Source: an uncultured Actinomycetes bacterium (GTDB taxonomy: Bacteria > Actinomycetota > Actinomycetes > Nanopelagicales > Nanopelagicaceae). From it: a stretch of 5,941 bases of DNA. Positions 1 to 5,413 of this stretch are shown piece after piece. A model generated the notes under the pieces. The model worked only from the letters and a program-made list of their open reading frames with translations, made no database searches and was not told the origin of the DNA. Every line of letters starts with the position of its first letter. Positions within the stretch are counted from its first letter, which is position 1. The DNA lies in contig CAIUSQ010000011.1 of the NCBI GenBank assembly GCA_903901905.1, positions 1 to 5,941 of the forward strand, given 5' to 3'. The translations under genes were made by a program, and so were the position numbers.

Positions 1-299
1 AAGTCGGTCTTTGTTAACCCAAGTTTTGCTAACTGCGCAGCAGGTTGATTTTCGTGAGTAAGTTCCAGAATCTCCCCAAACTCACCCAAGTTGTCCTCTA
101 GTGAGGCTGCGGTTATATCTTTGGCATACTTTTCTGGAAAGCCAGTATCAATAAGTATTTTTTCGCCCGTACTTGTTTCGATCAAGAAACCAGGAATACC
201 GATAATTCGGCCATTGGCATGAACTGTAAATAACCCAAAATCTAGAACTGCTAGCGAAACCGGATAGCCAGTTAGTTTTCTGGAAGGAAGCATGGGCAT
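1..299 (-). CDS. MBL-fold metallo-hydrolase, AHL-lactonase-like (N-terminal part, runs off the window)
   Basis: This is the first 99 codons of a gene that continues past the left edge. The visible protein begins MPMLPSRKLTGYPVSLAVLD. It continues with a beta-rich segment, a GIPGFLIET strand (about residues 38-46) and an ILIDTGF motif (about 51-57). The order 'VLDxG ... IPxFLI ... GexxLxDTG' is typical of the N-terminal half of metallo-beta-lactamase-fold hydrolases close to N-acyl-homoserine lactonases of the AiiA/AttM type. The zinc-binding HxHxDH motif should follow the terminal LGLTKTD segment but lies outside the window, so catalytic competence cannot be judged. ATG at 299 is preferred over ATG at 293 because of the -10 box at 307-312; an in-frame stop lies upstream at about 345-347. 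The SD (GAGAG, about 12 bases away) is weak. The gene follows the binding-protein terminator, so it is probably a separate transcription unit. Lactonase specificity is inferred; it could be another small-ester or lactone hydrolase. Confidence 0.75.
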   Translation of the reverse strand, partial: MPMLPSRKLTGYPVSLAVLDFGLFTVHANGRIIGIPGFLIETSTGEKILIDTGFPEKYAKDITAASLEDNLGEFGEILELTHENQPAAQLAKLGLTKTD

Positions 300-306
300 G
301 ATGTGT

Positions 307-312
307 ATTTTA
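307..312 (-). promoter_or_regulatory. Candidate -10 box for a leaderless MBL-hydrolase transcript
   Basis: On the minus strand the hexamer TAAAAT (5 of 6 matches to TATAAT, and fitting TAnnnT) ends 7 bases before the ATG at 299. Transcription would then start at or one base before the start codon, giving a leaderless mRNA, which is common in actinobacteria. No convincing -35 element is visible at 17-19 bases; the region runs into the tail of the preceding terminator. The placement is seen directly, and promoter function is inferred. Confidence 0.35.
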
Positions 313-335
313 CTCTCTTCTTTTTTGGAACTGAT

Positions 336-377
336 AAAAAAAATTTAGGCCCTAGATTTTCTAGGGCCTAAATTTTT
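336..377 (-). terminator. Intrinsic terminator after the binding-protein gene
   Basis: The arms at 339-356 and 360-377 are perfectly complementary over 18 bp, with a 3-base T loop at 357-359. The core is the GC-rich AGGCCCTAG/CTAGGGCCT. Read on the minus strand, the hairpin runs into eight consecutive U residues (complement of 336-343), partly within the stem. It starts 48 bases after the TAG of the binding-protein gene (426-428), so it very likely ends the transporter transcription unit. Read on the plus strand it also ends in five T, but no plus-strand gene feeds into it. Confidence 0.9.
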
Positions 378-425
378 AAGATATACCTTTTTCGTCAGAT
401 ATAGATCTAACGCATCAGGGTTGGA

Positions 426-1673
426 CTAGAAGCGCACATCCTCGGCATCATTTGAGCTGAGTTTTCCATCAGCTGCAATCTTGAATACGCGGAATAGTGC
501 ACCACTTGAATCACCGTATGCATCAAACTTTGCAGTGGTCCAAGCACCTTGGTAAGTAAAGTTCTTACCAGCTGCTGCTGCCTTGACGGCATCAGTCAAC
601 TTGTTCCATGGAATGTTTGCTCCACCCTTAGCACCTGAAACAGCGCGTAGGCTCTTTGAAATTACTGAACCCTTTGTGCTCTTTCCGTGAATTGCTGCAA
701 GGCAAAGTAGAACTGTTGCATCGTAGGCTGAAGCATCAACGAAAGTTTCCTTTGTTGCTGGCTTTGCAGCTTTACGATCTTTCTTCCACTTATCAGATGC
801 GATTCCAATTGACTTTGCAGCAGTTCCGCTTGCGCCGCCCATGATGTCGATACCGATAGTCTTAATAACAGCTTCGTCGTACATAGCTTCTGTGAAGAAT
901 GTCTTCTTTGCATCCCATGCGCCGGTACGAACCAATGCTGGTCCAACCTTTGCGAATGTGTCAGGGAAGTCAACGATTACCCAAACATCTGGTGAGCCTT
1001 CAGTTAGAAGCTTTGCTTCAGAATCGAAGGTTGCGTTATCTGGATTCCAAAGAACCTTACGGCCGATGTCTCCGCCACCCTTAACCCATTCGTTGGTTAC
1101 AACGTTTGCAAGAGCAGTTCCGAAAGCATCGTTACGTGCACCAATGCTTAGCGTTACTGTCTTACCAAACTTCTTTTGAACAGCGGCAACGATTACTTTG
1201 CCTTGGAAAGCGTCAGATGGATATGTACGGAACAACAGATCCTTATCTGCAAACTTTGTAATTGTTGGGCTTGATGCTGCTGTCGCAATCATTACAACAT
1301 TGTTTGGCACTGTTACAGATTGTGCAGCAGAAACTGTAGAACCAGAAGTTAAAGGTCCAACAATTGCATTTACCTTATTGCTCTTTACGAGCTTGGTTGC
1401 TGCTTCTACTGCAAGTGCAGGAGTTGCTTGATCATCTTCTGAAGCAACAATCTTGCAAGTTCCTGGAACTTTTGCAGCCTTCATTGCTTTTGTAATTTGC
1501 TCTGCGCCGAATTCTGCAGCAGTTGTTAAGCCAATACCGTAATCAGCATTTCCACCTGTAAGTGGGTGAATAGTACCGATCTTCATATCTACGCCAGCAG
1601 CTTGTGCTGGAAGTGCACTAACAACAAGTGCCGAAGCAATTGCCGTAGCTAAAATTGCATACTTTGCTTTCAT
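426..1673 (-). CDS. livK: Branched-chain amino acid type ABC transporter substrate-binding protein
   Basis: 415-residue extracellular binding protein of the type I periplasmic-binding fold (Peripla_BP_6, LivJ/LivK-like). It has a Sec signal peptide: KAK, a hydrophobic stretch at about 6-21, then LPAQA with likely cleavage near residue 25 or 26. The mature part opens with the family pattern KIGTIHPLTGG (31-41). It also has IVGPLTSGST (104-113) and IATAASSPTIT (129-139), matching the ligand-contacting loops of LivJ, then RNDAFGT (180-186) where the family usually has a DxYG-like turn, and YDATVLLCLAA (317-327). There is no lipobox cysteine, so it looks secreted or soluble rather than lipid-anchored. 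It follows livF after 178 bases, with its own candidate promoter, a strong SD (AAGGAG) and a downstream terminator. By hand count 33 of 40 lysines use AAG, against 6 of 16 in livG, suggesting high expression. The ligand is inferred; other amino acids or amides are possible. Confidence 0.9.
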   Translation of the reverse strand: MKAKYAILATAIASALVVSALPAQAAGVDMKIGTIHPLTGGNADYGIGLTTAAEFGAEQITKAMKAAKVPGTCKIVASEDDQATPALAVEAATKLVKSNKVNAIVGPLTSGSTVSAAQSVTVPNNVVMIATAASSPTITKFADKDLLFRTYPSDAFQGKVIVAAVQKKFGKTVTLSIGARNDAFGTALANVVTNEWVKGGGDIGRKVLWNPDNATFDSEAKLLTEGSPDVWVIVDFPDTFAKVGPALVRTGAWDAKKTFFTEAMYDEAVIKTIGIDIMGGASGTAAKSIGIASDKWKKDRKAAKPATKETFVDASAYDATVLLCLAAIHGKSTKGSVISKSLRAVSGAKGGANIPWNKLTDAVKAAAAGKNFTYQGAWTTAKFDAYGDSSGALFRVFKIAADGKLSSNDAEDVRF

Positions 1674-1677
1674 ATCT

Positions 1678-1683
1678 CTCCTT
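1678..1683 (-). promoter_or_regulatory. Strong Shine-Dalgarno of the binding-protein gene
   Basis: AAGGAG on the minus strand, ending 4 bases before the ATG at 1673. It is the best SD in the window and fixes the start of the binding-protein gene. Those of livH (AAGGAA, 13 bases away) and livM (AAAGG) are poorer. Confidence 0.8.
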
Positions 1684-1690
1684 GGTTTGA

Positions 1691-1739
1691 CTTAACTTTT
1701 TAGGTTAAGCAGGTGGCCATGTATCGACAGAACCTTAAC
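1691..1739 (-). repeat. Three alternating GTTAAG/CTTAAC words in the binding-protein leader
   Basis: On the minus strand GTTAAG (1739-1734), CTTAAC (1709-1704) and GTTAAG (1696-1691) occur in order within 49 bases. The middle copy can pair with either outer copy: a 6-bp stem with a 24-base loop, or a 6-bp stem with a 7-base loop just upstream of the SD. The middle copy is part of CTTAACCTA, also found in the livH leader at almost the same distance from the start codon. The words are seen directly; whether they act as RNA structure, protein half-sites or neither is open. Confidence 0.4.
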
Positions 1740-1742
1740 TTT

Positions 1743-1771
1743 AATATACCTAAATGAATAGAGGTTATGCA
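1743..1771 (-). promoter_or_regulatory. Candidate promoter of the binding-protein gene
   Basis: The -10 candidate TATATT (1748-1743; 5 of 6 to TATAAT) lies 17 bases downstream of a weak -35 candidate TGCATA (1771-1766; 3 of 6 to TTGACA). Transcription would start near 1736, giving a leader of roughly 60 bases that carries the TTAAG words and the strong SD. A separate promoter is plausible because the gap after livF is 178 bases, while the other liv genes are spaced by 0-2 bases. I see no intrinsic terminator after livF, so read-through from the operon is also possible. Confidence 0.4.
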
Positions 1772-1851
1772 CGGTGATTATTTATATGAGGTGCCAAATT
1801 GCGAACTTTTAAGCGGGAGAGTTATAACTTTTTGGTAACAATCATTTCTTT

Positions 1852-2595
1852 CTACTTCTTTCCTAGATAAATCCCTACGATTTCAGGGTCATCTACCAGG
1901 GCAGATCCCACGCCTTCATGTCGATTGCGGCCCATGTCGAGAACATAGCCATAATCAGATATTGCTAGCGCGCGGCGTGCATTCTGTTCCACCATCAAGA
2001 TTGTTACACCAGATTGATTAATTTTTACTAGCTCATCAAATAATTGATCAACAAGTGCCGGCGCTAAACCTGCTGATGGTTCATCTAGAAGCAAAATACT
2101 AGGTGAAGACATTAGCGCCCGCGCCATCGCAAGCATTTGTCGCTGGCCTCCGGATAACGTTCCAGCACGATCTTTATGTCGTTTTTGTAAATCGGGATAT
2201 CTTTGATAAATCTCATGGCGAATTTCATCTAATGATTTGTTTGCAAAATTAACGTAACCGACTTCAAGATTCTCTTCAATACTTAAAGCGGGAAAAACAT
2301 TGTCAATCTGTGGAACGTAACCAACGCCAATTTTGGATAAGTTGTGAGGCTTGGTAGCAAGTACATCAACAGCAACTCCATCTTTATTGAGTGTTACAGA
2401 TCCAGATGTAACTTTTGCGATGCCATAGATTGCTTTTAATATTGTTGATTTTCCGGCACCGTTTGGTCCCACAATTGTGACAATATGCTTTTCTGGCACA
2501 TTAATAGATACTCCATTAAGAATTTGGATATCACCGTAACCGCCTTGCAAGTCTGAAACTGTAAATAAAGAGTTATTTGAAGTGTTTTCAGCCAT
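1852..2595 (-). CDS. livF: Branched-chain amino acid type ABC transporter ATP-binding protein LivF
   Basis: 247-residue cytoplasmic ATPase, one of the two nucleotide-binding subunits that power import through LivH/LivM. Motifs in order: Walker A GPNGAGKS (43-50), Q-loop VPQ (94-96), signature LSGGQ (147-151), Walker B ILLLDEP (167-173) and D-loop SAGLAP (174-179). At the switch position it has VEQNAR (202-207), with Gln where most ABC ATPases have His. This Gln is characteristic of the LivF branch, so it is not a defect, and it separates LivF from LivG. N-terminal LQGGYGDIQIL and C-terminal IVGIYLGKK are also LivF-like, and the length is normal. The ATG directly abuts the livG stop codon (TAA then ATG). 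Its SD (AAGGA, 7 bases upstream) lies inside the end of livG, implying translational coupling. UrtE-like urea transporter ATPases are close relatives, but no urea genes are present. Confidence 0.95.
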   Translation of the reverse strand: MAENTSNNSLFTVSDLQGGYGDIQILNGVSINVPEKHIVTIVGPNGAGKSTILKAIYGIAKVTSGSVTLNKDGVAVDVLATKPHNLSKIGVGYVPQIDNVFPALSIEENLEVGYVNFANKSLDEIRHEIYQRYPDLQKRHKDRAGTLSGGQRQMLAMARALMSSPSILLLDEPSAGLAPALVDQLFDELVKINQSGVTILMVEQNARRALAISDYGYVLDMGRNRHEGVGSALVDDPEIVGIYLGKK

Positions 2596-3390
2596 TTAAG
2601 AATCCTTCCGGCGCGAGCCTAAATATGCATCAATCACTAATTCATTTTCGTAGATTGAATTTGGCAAGCCATCTGCAATTATCTTTCCCTCGGCCATCAC
2701 AATTACCCGATCAGAAATATTCATCACAGTTTCTAAATCATGCTCAATTAATAAGAAGGTAATTGACTGCTCTTTTCGCAGCGCGGCTAATACGGTTAAA
2801 AGTTTCTCTACTAAAGTCGGATTTACTCCAGCAAAAGGCTCATCTAGAAGCAACATAGTTGGGTCTGCCATCAAAGCTCTGGATAAATCAAGAAGTTTGC
2901 GTTGGCCACCTGAAAGAATTCCAGCATATTCATCTGCAAATTTGGTAAGTCCAACTTGATCTAGTCGGCGCATTGCCTCTTCGCGGGCTTTAACTTCAAA
3001 AGCTTTTCGCGCTCTTGGAGTGAAAAAGCCAAGCAGGTTATCTCCCGGATTACCTTTGACCGCCATCATCAAGTTTTCGGCAACCGTAAGCCTTCTAATA
3101 ATCTTTGCACCTTGAAAGGTACGCACCAGACCTTTTTGTGCAATCTTATGGGCATGGATTGATTGAATAGCCTCGCCATTGAAAAATATCTCACCAGAAC
3201 TGACTTTGTTCATGCCGCTCAATAGATTAAACAGCGAAGTTTTTCCAGCGCCATTAGGTCCAATAACTGAAGTGAATGTATTTTCATTTATAGTGAAACT
3301 GACATCCTGAACTGGCTTTACGCCACCAAAGCTCACTGAAATATTTCTTACATCTAGTATCACTGAATTAGCAGCCTTTGAATTTTCCAT
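2596..3390 (-). CDS. livG: Branched-chain amino acid type ABC transporter ATP-binding protein LivG
   Basis: 264-residue cytoplasmic ATPase, partner of LivF. Motifs: FGGVKPVQDVSF (21-32, the LivG pattern before Walker A), Walker A GPNGAGKT (44-51), Q-loop TFQ (91-93), signature LSGGQ (159-163), Walker B MLLLDEP (179-185), D-loop FAGVNP (186-191) and switch histidine in LLIEHDLETVM (H217). The insert between Q-loop and signature (about 112-135, GNPGDNLLGFFTPRARKAF) is the longer spacer usual for LivG. The length is slightly above the typical 255, from a short polar N-terminal extension. The start lies 2 bases after the livM stop, with GGAG 5 bases upstream inside the livM end, so it is cotranscribed and probably coupled. 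Lysine codons are mostly AAA (10 of 16 by hand), unlike the binding-protein gene. Confidence 0.95.
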   Translation of the reverse strand: MENSKAANSVILDVRNISVSFGGVKPVQDVSFTINENTFTSVIGPNGAGKTSLFNLLSGMNKVSSGEIFFNGEAIQSIHAHKIAQKGLVRTFQGAKIIRRLTVAENLMMAVKGNPGDNLLGFFTPRARKAFEVKAREEAMRRLDQVGLTKFADEYAGILSGGQRKLLDLSRALMADPTMLLLDEPFAGVNPTLVEKLLTVLAALRKEQSITFLLIEHDLETVMNISDRVIVMAEGKIIADGLPNSIYENELVIDAYLGSRRKDS

Positions 3391-3392
3391 GC

Positions 3393-4373
3393 TTACTCCA
3401 AAACCATTTCTTGGCGTTTACCAAACAAACCTTGCGGCCGTTTGACCATAAGCAGAACAATTACCAGACCAATTAAGAAGACTCGAAGATAAGCTCTTTC
3501 TGGTGATGAAAGAAGTGAGAGCGGCCAAAATTCTAAGAATCTGGTTGCGCCGTAAAGGAAACCAAAGAAGATTGCTGCAACAAACAAACCCTTTACTCGA
3601 GTAGATCCAGCGAGAATCAGAATCATCCAACCGTAGAAAGTTACTATTCGAAGGAAATCTTCCGGAGCCAATAGCGCAAACTGCAACGCCCAGAAGACGC
3701 CAGCAATTCCGCCAAAAACAGAACCAATAATTAAGGTTTGCAGACGGAAGCGAAACACATTCTTTCCAAGCGAGCGAGGAACATCGTCATCTTCGCGAGT
3801 AGCACGAAGAACTCTTGCCCAGGATGTTTTTTGCAACCGAGATGAGATCCATATAAATAACAAGAAAAATGGCCAGACAAGTAAAACCATAGATAAATCA
3901 CGGGATGCTTCTTCACCAATAATTGGATACAAGCGGTCTGAGATCCAACTTAAAATCACATCTGGTTGGTCGGTATAGCCGCCAAAACCATTAGGGCTTG
4001 GAATCGCAAGCGACCCTTGAGTTCCGCCGGTGACGCTATCGGTGTTGAGAATCCAGTATCGAACAATTTCCGCGAATGCGATGCTGGCAATAGCAAAGTA
4101 ATCGCCACTAAGTCGCAGCGTTGTTAAACCAAGGAGAGCACCTAAGAGCGCTGCAAGTATTACTCCAAGTAGAGCCGCCCACCAAAAACTCCATTGGTAT
4201 GTAATAACTAGTACTGCGATTGTGTAACCTGAAATTGCCATCATTCCTACGTGGCCAAAATTCATAATTCCGCCAACACCATATTGAATTTGAAGACCTA
4301 AAGAGAAAATTCCATACATGCCAGCTAAAGCTAAGACGAAGACCCAAAATCCTGGTTGTAAAAATGCTTCCAT
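3393..4373 (-). CDS. livM: Branched-chain amino acid type ABC transporter permease LivM
   Basis: 326-residue inner-membrane permease that pairs with LivH to form the translocation channel. LivM hallmarks: the N-terminal GVGGIMNFGHVGM (32-44), LRLSGDYFAIAS (86-97, matching the family's LRLxGxYFA), TGGTQGSL (115-122), the cytoplasmic ATPase-contact loop RVLRATREDDDVPRSLGKNV (187-206) and the C-terminal KRPQGLFG (311-318). Hydrophobic segments run at about 8-28, 43-59, 63-84, 92-108, 161-178, 211-235, 244-257, 261-277 and 295-310. A long external loop (about 123-158) follows TGGTQG. The contact loop carries three aspartates in a row (195-197), somewhat more acidic than usual. The start lies 2 bases after the livH stop, with AAAGG 7 bases upstream. 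Confidence 0.93.
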   Translation of the reverse strand: MEAFLQPGFWVFVLALAGMYGIFSLGLQIQYGVGGIMNFGHVGMMAISGYTIAVLVITYQWSFWWAALLGVILAALLGALLGLTTLRLSGDYFAIASIAFAEIVRYWILNTDSVTGGTQGSLAIPSPNGFGGYTDQPDVILSWISDRLYPIIGEEASRDLSMVLLVWPFFLLFIWISSRLQKTSWARVLRATREDDDVPRSLGKNVFRFRLQTLIIGSVFGGIAGVFWALQFALLAPEDFLRIVTFYGWMILILAGSTRVKGLFVAAIFFGFLYGATRFLEFWPLSLLSSPERAYLRVFLIGLVIVLLMVKRPQGLFGKRQEMVLE

Positions 4374-4375
4374 GG

Positions 4376-5269
4376 CTAGACCTTTCTCGCTCGGTAGCCA
4401 AAGATTCCTTCAGGCTTGAATAGAAGAACTAAAACTAAAGTTGCAAATGCCACTACTGGTTTGTAATTGCTTGGAACGCCGCCGAAGAAAATACCCAGTT
4501 GGGATAGCTCCATAATCAATCCCAGCAATAAACCACCGGCTAGCGCACCGTAAGCATCACCAATCGTGCCAAGAACTACTGCGGCAAAGAAAGATAAAAG
4601 TAAACTTTCGCCCATCGCATTATTGAATTGTCCTTGCACTAAACCTTGGAAGACTCCAGCTAGTGAGCCGAGCGCTCCAGAAATTAACCAAGTTGCTAGA
4701 ACAACTCGATCCACATTTATTCCTGAAACCGATGCAAGACCAGGATTGTTTGCATAAGCGCGCATATCTTTACCGATTCGTGCCTTCGCGATAAAAAGCG
4801 CGATGGTCAAAATTGAGGCCGAAGCAAAGAGTAAAACCAATAACTGAGTTTGTGGGATTCGAGCCCCAAGAAAATCATAAGTTTTTAGGATATCGATATT
4901 GAACTTACGAGTCTCTGTGCCAAATATGAATTGGATTATTGGCCGCAACATTAAAGCGACGCCAGTTGCGACTAAGAACAGAGCAAGAGTTCCGGCTTTA
5001 TTGCGACGTAAATTGCGCCACAGCACTAATTCTAAGAACCAACTAATTGCCATTCCTGCAATCATCGAGACTACAACTGATAAGAGAAAGTTTAATTCCA
5101 AAGTTACACTTAAAAAATAAGTTATAAATGCGCCAAGTGTTAAGAAGTCACCAGCTGCAAAGTTAACCAACCTGAGTACGCTGTAAAGAAGTGAAATTCC
5201 AACTGCTGCGATTGCAAAGATGCACCCGACTACCAGGCCATTGAAGAAATACTGAATAAAATCTGACAT
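4376..5269 (-). CDS. livH: Branched-chain amino acid type ABC transporter permease LivH
   Basis: 297-residue inner-membrane permease, first gene of the livHMGF operon. Family hallmarks: NGLVVGCIFAIAAVGISLLY (10-29), LRLVNFAAGDFLTLGAF (32-48), the ATPase-contact loop GKDMRAYANNPGLASVSGIN (166-185), VLGTIGDAYGALAGGLLLG (232-250) and the C-terminal FKPEGIFG (284-291). About eight hydrophobic segments are visible (roughly 9-30, 36-54, 60-82, 93-115, 140-161, 187-212, 224-255, 270-285). The length is normal. The start is ATG at 5269; an ATG 14 bases upstream (GGAATGGAA) is out of frame. The SD candidate AAGGAA (5288-5283) is 13 bases from the start, longer than optimal, and sits in the loop of a possible hairpin. 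The operon probably starts from the promoter in the 144-base gap after the PsiE gene. UrtB-like proteins are the main alternative. Confidence 0.94.
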   Translation of the reverse strand: MSDFIQYFFNGLVVGCIFAIAAVGISLLYSVLRLVNFAAGDFLTLGAFITYFLSVTLELNFLLSVVVSMIAGMAISWFLELVLWRNLRRNKAGTLALFLVATGVALMLRPIIQFIFGTETRKFNIDILKTYDFLGARIPQTQLLVLLFASASILTIALFIAKARIGKDMRAYANNPGLASVSGINVDRVVLATWLISGALGSLAGVFQGLVQGQFNNAMGESLLLSFFAAVVLGTIGDAYGALAGGLLLGLIMELSQLGIFFGGVPSNYKPVVAFATLVLVLLFKPEGIFGYRARKV

Positions 5270-5306
5270 GACTTAAATTCCATTCCTTCGCTGCGTAGGT
5301 TAAGTC
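5270..5306 (-). promoter_or_regulatory. livH leader: inverted repeat enclosing the SD, with CTTAACCTA word
   Basis: On the minus strand GACTTAA (5306-5300) and TTAAGTC (5276-5270) are perfect 7-bp complements separated by 23 bases. The 3' arm touches the start codon and the SD AAGGAA (5288-5283) lies in the loop. The left arm overlaps CTTAACCTA (5304-5296), which also occurs in the binding-protein leader. Seven mostly A-U pairs with a long loop make only a weak hairpin, so regulation is a guess. Confidence 0.35.
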
Positions 5307-5322
5307 GCAAATCTAGTTGCGA
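5305..5322. promoter_or_regulatory. 18-bp dyad, possible operator for the livHMGF promoter
   Basis: TCGCAA, six bases (ATCTAG), TTGCGA: the 6-bp arms are perfectly symmetric. The site starts just downstream of the predicted transcription start (near 5326), where a bound repressor would block the livHMGF operon. A single TTGCGA half-site occurs at 1799-1804 upstream of the binding-protein promoter, without a partner arm. The symmetry is seen; the regulator is unknown and none is encoded in the window. Confidence 0.4.
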
Positions 5323-5332
5323 TCAGGCTGGA

Positions 5333-5361
5333 AGGCTACCTTTTGAGAAGAGTTATTTCAA
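5333..5361 (-). promoter_or_regulatory. Candidate promoter of livHMGF
   Basis: On the minus strand -35 TTGAAA (5361-5356; 5 of 6 to TTGACA), a 17-base spacer and -10 TAGCCT (5338-5333; fits actinobacterial TAnnnT but only 3 of 6 to TATAAT). The start point would be near 5326, giving a leader of about 57 bases. The spacing is ideal and it lies in the only long gap upstream of livH. The weak -10 lowers confidence. Confidence 0.45.
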
Positions 5362-5413
5362 CGTTTTTGAGAGAAAAGTCACGAGATTGGGCTGTATTAG
5401 GCCACCTAAAGAA

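Noticed and set aside
841..1179. 112-codon open frame on the plus strand inside the binding-protein gene
   Set aside because: It lies wholly antisense to a well-supported gene, has no family resemblance and no convincing SD. It is a by-product of codon choice on the other strand.
1820..1829. 10-bp perfect palindrome AGTTATAACT shortly before the livF stop-proximal gap ends
   Set aside because: It is AT-rich with no loop, has no second copy and no promoter next to it. A palindrome this short is not surprising in a 178-base AT-rich gap.
426..5269. Urea transporter (UrtABCDE) instead of a Liv-type importer
   Set aside because: The subunit families are related, but no urease or nitrogen-regulation genes are present. 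The LivF, LivG and LivM motifs and the gene order fit a generic branched-chain amino acid type system better. The ligand itself stays unproven.
5397..5409. Small hairpin (TTAGG-CCA-CCTAA) just after the PsiE gene stop
   Set aside because: It has only a 5-bp stem and no U tract follows on the minus strand, so it does not support a terminator call.
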